NCBI RefSeq assembly: GCF_036345915.1
Contig: NZ_CP107785.1
Location: 7,812,001-7,876,000, forward strand
From: Nocardia sp. NBC_00565
GTDB lineage: Bacteria; Actinomycetota; Actinomycetes; Mycobacteriales; Mycobacteriaceae
Direction: 5' to 3'
Length of the DNA: 64,000 nucleotides
Translations under genes and position numbers: made by a program
The notes under the pieces: model-generated
Told to the model about the DNA's origin: nothing
Databases searched by the model: none
The model's input: only the letters and a program-made list of their open reading frames with translations
Part shown: positions 55,926 through 64,000 of the stretch, in pieces
Layout: each line of letters starts with the position of its first letter
Numbering within the stretch: position 1 is the first letter of the stretch

Positions 55926-57104
55926 TCAGAGCTGGTCGACGAGGTATTCGGCGATCGGCATGGCCGAGGTGGCCGCCGGGGACGGCGCGTTGAGCACATG
56001 GATCGAGCGCGCCGTGCGTTCGATCATGAAGTCGTGCACCATGGTGCCGTCGCGCAGCACTGCCTGCGCCCGGATGCCCGCTTCGCGCGGTTGGAGGTCC
56101 GCGACCGTCAGCTCCGGACAGTAGCGTCGGCATTCGGCCAGGTAGCCCCGCTTGAACAGGGAGTTGCGCAATTCGCGTAACCCGGTGCGCGCATGTGCGC
56201 GGGCCACCCGGTGGAAGCCGGGGAAGCCGAGCACGGCACGGGCGTCGCGCGCGTCGAAACTGCCCTTGCGGTAGCCCTCCCTGGCCAGGCCGAGTACCGC
56301 GTTCGGGCCGACGGTCAGGGCGCCGTCGATCATCGGGCTCAAGTGCACGCCCAGGAACGGCAGGTTCGGATCGGGAATCGGATAGATGAGCGTGCCCACC
56401 AATCCGGCGCGGCTGGGCGGTAGCTGGTAGTACTCGCCGCGGAACGGCACGATGCGGAAATCGGTTGGCAGACCGGCCAGCGCGGCCATCCGGTCGGCCT
56501 GCAGACCCGCGCAGACCACCAGCGTGCGCGCCGTCCAGGAGCCGGCGGGCCCGGCCACGGTGACCGCGTCCGCGGTCTCGGTGATCGCCGTGATCTCCGC
56601 GCCCAGCACGATCCGGCCGCCCGCGGCCCGGACTTCCTCGGCCAGTGCCGCCGTGACGCGGGTGTAATCGATGATGCCGGTGGCGGGCACGAACAGTGCG
56701 CCGACGCCGGTCACGTGCGGTTCCCGGCGGGTGAGTTCGGTGGCGTCGATCAGTTCGACATCGACCCCGTTGGTGACCGATCGTTCGTGCAGCGCGAGCA
56801 TCCGCCGGTGTTCGGCGGCGTCGGTGGCTACCAACAGCTTTCCGCAGACCTCGAACGGAATGCCGTGCGTGGCGGCGAATTCCTTCGTCCATGCGGCGCC
56901 CTGGCGGCACAGCCGGGCCTTGAGACTGTCCGGCGGGTAATAGATGCCGGAATGGATGACGCCGCTATTGTGTCCGGTCTGGTGCGTGGCCAGCGCATTC
57001 GCCTTGTCGAGGAGCACCAGACTCGCGCCGGGATGCCGATCCAGAATCCGATGCGCCGTCGCGACTCCGACGATCCCGCCCCCGATGACACAGAAGTCGT
57101 CCAT
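55926..57104 (-). CDS. lhgO: L-2-hydroxyglutarate oxidase-like FAD enzyme
   Basis: This 392-residue FAD oxidoreductase of the DAO family has the N-terminal GGGIVGVATAHRIL dinucleotide fold. The LhgO-typical motifs are HQTGHNSGVIHSGIYYPPDSLKARLC, then GEYYQLP and HLSPMIDGALTVGPNAVL. It oxidises L-2-hydroxyglutarate to 2-oxoglutarate in characterised homologues. A glycerol-3-phosphate dehydrogenase-like role is less likely given the HSGIYYPP segment. ATG 57104 begins exactly at the FAD fold. It probably precedes a terminator-like palindrome at 55836-55875. Confidence 0.9.
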   Translation of the reverse strand: MDDFCVIGGGIVGVATAHRILDRHPGASLVLLDKANALATHQTGHNSGVIHSGIYYPPDSLKARLCRQGAAWTKEFAATHGIPFEVCGKLLVATDAAEHRRMLALHERSVTNGVDVELIDATELTRREPHVTGVGALFVPATGIIDYTRVTAALAEEVRAAGGRIVLGAEITAITETADAVTVAGPAGSWTARTLVVCAGLQADRMAALAGLPTDFRIVPFRGEYYQLPPSRAGLVGTLIYPIPDPNLPFLGVHLSPMIDGALTVGPNAVLGLAREGYRKGSFDARDARAVLGFPGFHRVARAHARTGLRELRNSLFKRGYLAECRRYCPELTVADLQPREAGIRAQAVLRDGTMVHDFMIERTARSIHVLNAPSPAATSAMPIAEYLVDQL

Positions 57105-57123
57105 GGGACGCAGCGTAGGCGGA

Positions 57124-57795
57124 CTACACGACGATGGTGCGATCCGCCGTCGAGTCGTCCACGCTCGGTGGGTGTTTCGTGGTGGGCGCGGGGTAGCGCG
57201 CCACCCGCAGTCCGTGTTCACCGAGGGTGGGATCGGAGAAGGTGAGCGTCACTTCGCCGTTGTGGGTGTCGACCTCGGTGCGCAGCTGGGTGACGCCGTC
57301 CGGGTGGCCGTGCATGCCGAGCCGTTCCCGAACCGGTTCGGCGAGCAGGAAATCCGACAGCACCGTCAATGCGTTGGTATCCACGGTGAAGGCGACCGAA
57401 TTCGGACGGCCTGAAGCGACCTGCGCGCCGACATAGGTGCTGCCGAGGCGCAGCTTGCCGCTGATCTCGGCGGGCGAGGTGGTCGGCGAATCGGCATGGG
57501 ATTCCGGGATTTTCCCGGTGGTGTCGGTGGTCTCGGCCGGGAAACGGGCGAATAGTGCGGGCAGATCGCGACTTTCACCGGTCAGTACGGCATCGGAGAG
57601 TTCGGGACTGGAGTCGATGACGATATCCGGGATAGTCGCCGACGGCGGCGCGGCCATTTCGCCGGCGGCGCGGTGCGTATCGGCCATCTGATGCACGATG
57701 TAGGCCCCGGAGACGACGGTGAGACTGAGGCTGGCGGCGCCGGCGAGCACGATGGCGGCGTGCCGCGCGATCTGGGCAGGTTTGTGTGCTGTCAC
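57124..57795 (-). CDS. Hypothetical single-span membrane protein
   Basis: This 223-residue protein has an N-terminal membrane segment (ARHAAIVLAGAASLSLTVVSGAYIVHQM, about residues 9-36). An extracytoplasmic region holds a Thr/Ser/Pro-rich linker. A beta-rich C-terminal domain (SGKLRLGSTYVGAQVASGRPNSVAFTVDTNALTVLSDFLL, then GEVTLTFSDPTLGEHGL) ends in a short disordered tail. I do not recognise the family. GTG 57795 follows AAAGGAACG. It sits 19 nt upstream of the hydroxyglutarate-oxidase-like gene on the same strand. Confidence 0.7.
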   Translation of the reverse strand: MTAHKPAQIARHAAIVLAGAASLSLTVVSGAYIVHQMADTHRAAGEMAAPPSATIPDIVIDSSPELSDAVLTGESRDLPALFARFPAETTDTTGKIPESHADSPTTSPAEISGKLRLGSTYVGAQVASGRPNSVAFTVDTNALTVLSDFLLAEPVRERLGMHGHPDGVTQLRTEVDTHNGEVTLTFSDPTLGEHGLRVARYPAPTTKHPPSVDDSTADRTIVV

Positions 57796-58143
57796 GATGC
57801 GTTCCTTTCCCTCCGCCCCTGGTCCCCTGACGGGTACGGCCCGCATCGTCGAAAGCCGTACGCTTGTTCAGGTTACCGGGGCGGCCGCGAGCGGCACCCA
57901 TGGGGGAGATCAGCATCACAAAGCCCCAGGCAGCGCTCGCCAGCGCGAACTCGAGCCGAATGGCGTCGCACATGTTTCTACGAGCTGACAAAGGGGTAAA
58001 CACACATAGCTGGCGAGCGTCATTCTCGACTGCCACATCGAGACACCCGGCCAACGGCGTCCGGCCGACACGAACGGCGCACCCAAGGTGACGCTCGCCC
58101 GCTTCGAACTTCCGGTCGGACCGGGTGGTCGGGGTTCGGCGGG
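57796..58143. other. Structured leader region upstream of the membrane protein gene
   Basis: A 348-nt gap separates the DinB-like stop (58144) and the membrane protein start. It contains an 11-bp inverted repeat, ggcgagcgtca (58012-58022) with 58089-58099, which encloses two smaller stems. A short open frame on the minus strand starting near 57974 was considered and not accepted. Confidence 0.4.
58012..58099. other. Long-range inverted repeat enclosing two small hairpins
   Basis: Arms ggcgagcgtca (58012-58022) and tgacgctcgcc (58089-58099) pair perfectly. Between them ctcga/tcgag (around 58026-58043) and cggcc/ggccg (around 58049-58068) can each form a 5-bp stem, giving a junction-like fold. 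It may be a leader RNA structure for the downstream membrane protein gene or a termination region for the DinB-like gene. Confidence 0.35.
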
Positions 58144-58935
58144 TCAGGCGAACTGGCCCGCTGTCCGCCCGGGGCCCGTCGGCCCCGCGAAAGCCTGTGC
58201 GATGGTGAGCCATTCGGCGGCGTCCGCACCCACGGTTTCGAGCGCGAGGTCGTCGCGGTGGCGTCGCTGCGTCACGAGCAGGCAGAAGTCGAGGGCCGGG
58301 CCGCGCACGCGTTGGGCGGCGTCCTCGGGTCCCCACGACCAGACGCCGCCGTCCGGTGCGGTGAGTTCGACCCGGAATTCCTCGACCGGTTCGGTCTTGC
58401 CGCGCACGGTGTAGGCGAAGTTCCTGGTCCGCACGCCGATATGCGCGACCGTGCGCAACCGGGCGGTCGGTGTCCTGGTCACACCGAGCGTGTCTGCGAT
58501 GTCCTGGCCGTGCGCGAAACTCTCCATGATGCGGGCGCTGACCATGGATGCCGCACTCATCGGCGGTCCGAACCACGGCAGTTTGGTGCCCGGCGGGACC
58601 GCACGCAGGGCTTCGATGAGATCCGCGCGGCCCCGGCGCCACCGATCGAGCAGTTCGGCGGCCGATGCCGTGACCGCCGCCGCGGCGGCCTCGTCGACGA
58701 AGGTGAACGCCTTCGGTGCGGCATCTTCGAGCAGTTTCGCGAACCCGTCCGGATCGGTGGCGGCCAGCGTGGCCACCTCATCGGTCCAGGCCAGATGGCC
58801 GATCTGATGGGCGATGGTCCAGCCGGGCGCGGGCGTCGGCGTGGACAAGTCCGCCGGTGCCGTCTCGGCGACGATTCGTTCCAGGTCGGCGCATTCGTCG
58901 GTGAAATCGCGCAGGAGCGCGTCGAGGTCAGCCAT
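58144..58935 (-). CDS. TIGR03084/DinB-like metal-binding protein (maleylpyruvate-isomerase-like)
   Basis: This 263-residue protein has a DinB-like four-helix domain at the N-terminus (DLDALLRDFTDECADLERIV, then TPTPAPGWTIAHQIGHLAWTDE with a likely metal His, and MESFAHGQDIADTLG with a second). A C-terminal SCP-like region follows (about 170-263). This domain order matches the TIGR03084 group. Mycothiol-dependent transfer or isomerisation is a family-level guess. The ATG at 58935 uses AGGAAAC, which begins inside the dispersed repeat ending 7 nt upstream. Confidence 0.85.
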   Translation of the reverse strand: MADLDALLRDFTDECADLERIVAETAPADLSTPTPAPGWTIAHQIGHLAWTDEVATLAATDPDGFAKLLEDAAPKAFTFVDEAAAAAVTASAAELLDRWRRGRADLIEALRAVPPGTKLPWFGPPMSAASMVSARIMESFAHGQDIADTLGVTRTPTARLRTVAHIGVRTRNFAYTVRGKTEPVEEFRVELTAPDGGVWSWGPEDAAQRVRGPALDFCLLVTQRRHRDDLALETVGADAAEWLTIAQAFAGPTGPGRTAGQFA

Positions 58936-58942
58936 CAGTTTC

Positions 58943-59018
58943 CTGTCTAATTTGCGGCGCTCGCGGGGCCCCTACGTGGTTACGCAAGCTGCCTCCTCCG
59001 GGCCCCGTCGCTCACACC
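58943..59018 (+). repeat. Dispersed start-proximal repeat, short copy 4
   Basis: It begins ctgtctaatttgcggcgctc and ends near gtcgctcacacc. Arms cggggccc (58964-58971) and gggccccg (59000-59007) can pair around a 28-nt loop. Its complement is about 85% identical to the segment inside zmp1 (30490-30566). Its first 13 nt match the ends of the long copies with a 2-nt gap. It lies 7 nt upstream of the DinB-like start codon. Confidence 0.85.
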
Positions 59019-59143
59019 GCGTGTCCATCCAGTCGTACTGCTCCGTACGCCGTCGCGGTTCAGCATCGCAGCGGCATCAAAAAAATGCAAGCATGCGTGC
59101 TTTTATTTGGCACAAGCCGCTTCGCGGATCGGAATTACGTCGG

Positions 59144-60499
59144 TTACCAGCCGAAGATCGTGAGGTGGGCGGCGCCGACCAGCAGGCCGAGCAGCGCGCC
59201 GTGCAGATACAACAGCCAGGCATCCTGTTCGACCGACGCGTAGAACATCTCCATGAACTCCCCCGGCGTGAGGTCCTGGAGCTTGCGCGCCGCGAACTCG
59301 TCGATCTTCTTGGCCTGTTCGAGGGTGAACTCCTCGTCCTCCACCAGGCTCGGGGCCAGGCCGACCGCCGCACCCGCCGCGCCGACCTTGAGGTTGTCGA
59401 ACTGGCGGCGACCGAATGCGACGCGCACGATCGAGGTGGTCGGGCCGAGTTGGCGATGGATCTCGTCGGAAACCAGCCGCTCGATCAGCTGCCTGGTCTT
59501 ATCGCCGTTGGGGCCGTCGAGCAGTTCGTTGGACAGGTTCGGCAGTGTCAGCACCTGGTAGGCGAGGATGTGCGCGAGGTCGGTCGCTGCCTGCGGCTGC
59601 CGCTTGGCCAGCAGTGCCTGCTTCCACAGGTATTTGTAGCGTGGCTGCGGATCACCCGGTTCGAAGACCATCTTGACGGCGATCACGTTGACGATCACGC
59701 CGATCGCCGCGGCGGCCAACAGCACGATCACCCACCCCGGCACCCAGCCGAGCACCGGAATGGTGTGGTGCACATGCATATACAGCGCGAGCAGCAGACC
59801 GAACGGCCCGCCGAGCAGACCGATCCGCACCATGAATCGCAATTCCGGCGCGGCGATGGTAGTCGTCAGATCCTTCAGGATGTACGGGTTTTCCCGCAAA
59901 TAGCGGATAACGAAGGATTTGATATCGATGAGCTGGTCGACATTGTCGCCGAGGGATTTGAAGGCCCGCCTGGTCAATGTCGGCAATTCCCGATCCACGC
60001 GCTGATAGACCATCTGTTTCATGGTCTTGGGCACGCCCCGCCACAGATCCGGATTCTCCCGGTACATCACCTCGTCGACCAGCGGCTGCACCTGCTTGCT
60101 CGCGAGTATCGCGATGTAGTCGGCGATACTCTCCAGATCCAGTTCGTGGATGAAATCGCGCGGACTGCCGATGCGCATGAGCGCCTTGTCGACACATATG
60201 CTCGCCATCTTCTCCGCGCGCGCCGGAATGAAGCCCTGGAAGCCGAATCGGCGGCCGTCACCGGAGAAGGTCGGCAGCACCTGAACCCGCCGCGGAAAAT
60301 ACGGATACAGCACCTGCAGGCCCGGAATTCGGATGCCGCGAAATATGACGGGCCAGAACAACATCAGCACGCCGGTCCAGTTGGTGAGCCAGCCCGCGAG
60401 CGCGCTGAAGACCGGAAAGGTGATCAGATCGACGGCGAACTTGGACAGGCCGGTGAGCTTTTCCCAATCGATGAACACTCCGGCCGCGAGTGTCGTCAT
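59144..60499 (-). CDS. DUF445-like membrane protein
   Basis: This 451-residue membrane protein has an N-terminal hydrophobic region with ALAGWLTNWTGVLMLFWPVIFRG, which resembles the DUF445 'GWxTNWxAxxMLF' motif. A large cytoplasmic helical domain follows. A second membrane pair (RIGLLGGPFGLLLALYMHVHHTI and WVIVLLAAAAIGVIVNVIAVKMVF) and a final span (LYLHGALLGLLVGAAHLTIFGW) complete it. The family has no firmly known function. ATG 60499 is used. The leader contains one copy of the gcgactgctcgcaggtcgct motif. It stands alone on the minus strand. Confidence 0.78.
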   Translation of the reverse strand: MTTLAAGVFIDWEKLTGLSKFAVDLITFPVFSALAGWLTNWTGVLMLFWPVIFRGIRIPGLQVLYPYFPRRVQVLPTFSGDGRRFGFQGFIPARAEKMASICVDKALMRIGSPRDFIHELDLESIADYIAILASKQVQPLVDEVMYRENPDLWRGVPKTMKQMVYQRVDRELPTLTRRAFKSLGDNVDQLIDIKSFVIRYLRENPYILKDLTTTIAAPELRFMVRIGLLGGPFGLLLALYMHVHHTIPVLGWVPGWVIVLLAAAAIGVIVNVIAVKMVFEPGDPQPRYKYLWKQALLAKRQPQAATDLAHILAYQVLTLPNLSNELLDGPNGDKTRQLIERLVSDEIHRQLGPTTSIVRVAFGRRQFDNLKVGAAGAAVGLAPSLVEDEEFTLEQAKKIDEFAARKLQDLTPGEFMEMFYASVEQDAWLLYLHGALLGLLVGAAHLTIFGW

Positions 60500-60524
60500 C
60501 GTGGGATCCCCCTATGGCCGCCCA

Positions 60525-60553
60525 GCCGTAGCGACTGCTCGCAGGTCGCTCGA
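60525..60553 (+). repeat. Single copy of the GCGACTGCTTGCAGGTCGC motif
   Basis: gccgtagcgactgctcgcag (60525-60544), continuing gtcgctcga, matches the segment at 27680-27706 of the 34-bp array, with one change. The same motif occurs reversed at 25906-25934. It is 26 nt upstream of the DUF445-like start. Confidence 0.65.
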
Positions 60554-60788
60554 CAAGATCAGTGGTGTCTGGGTGCCAACATTGTCATTGGCTCCGACGG
60601 GGTGTCAATGCACATGCGCTAGGGCGCTGTGATCGACCAGACGACTCGAGCCTGCGAGTCGAGGCCGGGCAACTCGCCGCCGACGACCCCGACATCGCAG
60701 TTCGCGAACTCGAACAAATCGTGACGACCGCGCCGAAGACGGCCCCTACCCGTAAGAGAGGCAGAGTATTTGGGCCCTGGGTCGCCGG

Positions 60789-62054
60789 TCAGGCCATCGA
60801 AGGTTGCCGCCCCTCGTAGCCGATGGTTAGCGCCGTGAAATCGACAGGTGGCGCGAGGCGGACCGGGAGCGCGGCGAGGCCGCGGATCAGCAGGCTCTTC
60901 CGCCATGTCGGTTCGCCGGCCGCTGTGTCCAGCGACATTACCGGGACCTTGGCCAAGAGCCGAGTGAGCGCGATGGTGGCCTCCGTCCGGGCAAGGGCCG
61001 CGCCGATGCAGTAGTGGATGCCATGGCCGAAGGCGATATGCCTGTTGTCGTCGCGATCGGCATCGATCCGGTCCGGTTCGGCGAACCGCTCCGGGTCGCG
61101 GTTGGCGGCCGCGAGGGAGATCATGATGAATTCGCCGGCGTCGATGTCCTGGTTGCCCAAGGTAATCGGCGCGGTGGTGTAGCGGGCGGTGGCCAGGTGC
61201 ACCGGACCCTGGCAGCGCAGGATCTCGTCGATGTAGGCCGGAATTCCCGTCGGGTCCGCGCGCAGTCGTCCGGCCCTTTGCGGGTCGCGCAGCAGCTCGA
61301 GCACGGCGTTGCCGATCAGGTTGACGGTGGTCTCGTGTCCGGCGGCCAGCAAGAGGAAGAGCATGGAAATGAGTTCTTGCTGGTCGAGCCGATCATCGTC
61401 GTCCTTCGCGATGATGAGCTCGGAGAGGAGGTCGTCGCGGGGATCGTCGGTGCGCTTGGCGATCAATTCCGTCAGGTAGGTAAAGAAGCTGACTCCGGCA
61501 CTGGTGCGCGCCTCGATGGTGGCCGAGTCGTTGACAACGACGGCGGTCCAGGAACGAAAGGCGTCCTTCTCGTCGTCCGGTACCCCGAGCAGTTCGCAGA
61601 TCACGGCGATCGGCAAGGGGAACGCGTAGCTGTCCAGCAGGTCGACCCTTTCCCGGATGGTCATCTCGTCGAGCAGCGTGTCGGCGATCGTGGTGATCCG
61701 CGGCCCGAGATCCCGGACGGCCCGGCTGGCGAACGCCTTCGCGACGAGGCTGCGCAGCCGGGTGTGCTGTGGCGGATCGGCGAACAGCATATTGTCGCTG
61801 ATGGTGCTGTTGAACATGTCGGCCGCGCCGTTCTTCGCCAAGATGGCCTGGCCCTCGGGTGAGGAGACCTTCTTGCTGATATTCGGCTCGACGAAGGCCT
61901 GCTTCGCGACCTCGTAATCGACGACCAACCAGCAGAGCACCCCCTCAACGCGGACTCGGTGAATGGGCCCGCGCGTGCGCAGTGACCGGTAGATCGCATG
62001 TGGGTCCTGGTAGAAGTCGCCGGTCAACTCGACAATCTCGGGCGCGGCCGTCAT
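60789..62054 (-). CDS. Cytochrome P450
   Basis: This 421-residue soluble P450 has the I-helix LLLAAGHETTVNLIGNAV, the ExxR region YIDEILRCQGPVH-type helix and the haem loop IAFGHGIHYCIGAALARTEA with the axial Cys. The ADPPQHTRLRSLVAKAFA motif of helix C is typical of CYP107/CYP105-type bacterial P450s used in secondary metabolism or xenobiotic oxidation. It is not closely similar to the P450 at 38119. ATG 62054 is well placed. No ferredoxin or reductase is adjacent. A 12-bp palindrome lies 75 nt upstream of the start. Confidence 0.93.
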   Translation of the reverse strand: MTAAPEIVELTGDFYQDPHAIYRSLRTRGPIHRVRVEGVLCWLVVDYEVAKQAFVEPNISKKVSSPEGQAILAKNGAADMFNSTISDNMLFADPPQHTRLRSLVAKAFASRAVRDLGPRITTIADTLLDEMTIRERVDLLDSYAFPLPIAVICELLGVPDDEKDAFRSWTAVVVNDSATIEARTSAGVSFFTYLTELIAKRTDDPRDDLLSELIIAKDDDDRLDQQELISMLFLLLAAGHETTVNLIGNAVLELLRDPQRAGRLRADPTGIPAYIDEILRCQGPVHLATARYTTAPITLGNQDIDAGEFIMISLAAANRDPERFAEPDRIDADRDDNRHIAFGHGIHYCIGAALARTEATIALTRLLAKVPVMSLDTAAGEPTWRKSLLIRGLAALPVRLAPPVDFTALTIGYEGRQPSMA

Positions 62055-62128
62055 GCGTCACCGGCCATTGATGCGGTGTCGGCAGCGGCCCAGCGTGAAT
62101 CCATGCAGTTCACTTGCTCACAAGTCCT

Positions 62129-62140
62129 TTCGACGTCGAA
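62129..62140. promoter_or_regulatory. 12-bp palindrome upstream of the P450
   Basis: ttcgacgtcgaa is a perfect palindrome 75 nt before the P450 ATG, followed closely by tgactg-N10-cagtca (62146-62167). Either could bind a TetR-like repressor. No such gene is adjacent in the window. Confidence 0.3.
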
Positions 62141-62447
62141 CGGTTTGACTGACGTGCGATGCAGTCACGAGCAGCGGCAGTTGCGGCGGCCCGGTGACCG
62201 GCCGTGATGCTGCCGGGATGGGACAGCGGACGCGCGCGCAACCCGATGAGCAATCGACCGCGTCTGTATCGGTGGAAAGTCGAGCAGTGTCGATCGTTGG
62301 GTGAACCAGGAAATATCCGGTGCCGGACTTGCCGACGGCAGGATGTCCGCGCGCGCGGAATTTCCGTGCGATTGTCGCAGAGGTCCATTGTTCGGTCCCG
62401 CAGGTTCAGGCGGATGTCGCCGCAACCTTGGGAAAATTCGGCTGCTC

Positions 62448-62462
62448 TTCGCCGTGAGCGAA
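62448..62462. promoter_or_regulatory. ClgR-like box upstream of lon
   Basis: ttcgc (62448-62452), 5 nt, then gcgaa (62458-62462) gives a perfect 5-bp inverted repeat with the CGC-N5-GCG spacing of the actinobacterial ClgR site. It lies 78 nt upstream of the lon GTG. ClgR is known to activate clp genes and lon in Streptomyces. The match here is by motif only. Confidence 0.5.
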
Positions 62463-62540
62463 CGGTAGGGGCGGGGCGGAACAAACCCGATCACTCCGGG
62501 GTTGACTGGGCATCGCTCAACTTTTGGAAGGGTCGAACAC

Positions 62541-64000
<1,460 letters not shown>

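Larger units (their letters stand above)
62055..62540. other. Divergent regulatory region between the P450 and lon
   Basis: This 486-nt noncoding region between a minus-strand P450 and plus-strand lon has several symmetric motifs: ttcgacgtcgaa (62129-62140), tgactg...cagtca (62146-62167) and the ClgR-like ttcgc-N5-gcgaa (62448-62462). A frame open on the plus strand from 62204 runs into lon out of phase and is rejected as coding. Confidence 0.45.

Noticed and set aside
57575..57974. Small minus-strand frame starting MCDAIRLEF with a hydrophobic stretch
   Set aside because: It soon becomes Arg-rich and runs out of phase into the membrane protein gene. No ribosome-binding site stands out, so there is not enough to call a gene.

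Overview
The window is high-GC actinobacterial chromosome, most likely Nocardia or a close mycolic-acid-containing relative. This rests on gene content and order, since no rRNA is present. The first 17 kb reproduces the Mycobacterium tuberculosis order parA-parB-Rv3916c-cwlM-trxC-trxB-rsmA-sigM-mviN-Rv3909-Rv3908-pcnA, so it should lie near oriC. Downstream are mycobacterium-like loci (oplA, zmp1, ugpAEBC, an L,D-transpeptidase, a complete yrbE/mce operon). A lon gene, which M. tuberculosis lacks, begins at the right edge.

Layout. 1-2870 (+): parA (5' end outside the window), parB and a GNAT-like gene. 2986-15539 (-): a cell-envelope and redox block with the amidase-like regulator CwlM, thioredoxin and its reductase, an anti-sigma/SigM pair, a MurJ flippase fused to a pseudokinase, a large secreted membrane protein and a NUDIX hydrolase. 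15910-17370 (+): pcnA. 17386-26547, mostly (-): an LmeA-like protein, 5-oxoprolinase, a secreted DUF4185 protein, an Asp-rich protein (+), an MFS exporter and a second NUDIX hydrolase. 26843-32380, mostly (+): pirin, a small membrane protein, an XRE/DUF397 regulatory pair with a divergent partner, and the M13 metallopeptidase Zmp1. 32402-40825 (-): ugpAEBC, an L,D-transpeptidase, and a cytochrome P450 with a serine hydrolase. 41408-43570 (+): an LppU-like lipoprotein and a drug exporter. 43696-44370 (-): a secreted trypsin-like protease. 44966-54494 (+): yrbEA-yrbEB-mceA to mceF-mas, closed by a strong terminator. 54626-62054 (-): RNase HI, an SRPBCC protein, an L-2-hydroxyglutarate oxidase-like enzyme, a membrane protein, a DinB-like protein, a DUF445-like protein and a second P450. 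62541 to the end (+): lon, cut by the window.

The least expected content is a set of dispersed repeats. One family has four copies, at 15550-15714, 25839-26066, 30490-30566 (reverse orientation) and 58943-59018. They share a 13-15 nt terminal sequence. Three copies end 7-12 nt upstream of the start codon of a minus-strand gene, all in the same orientation relative to that gene. The fourth lies inside zmp1 and is translated in frame as an extra segment of about 27 residues. The two long copies fold into extended hairpins, with one paired substitution between them. One long copy also carries a second repeat motif, which appears again as a 34-bp tandem array at 27628-27715 and singly at 60525-60553. 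A third pair of GAGCGAGCG-type repeats lies at 2022-2090 and 43569-43643. No tRNA, rRNA, CRISPR array, insertion sequence or prophage was recognised.
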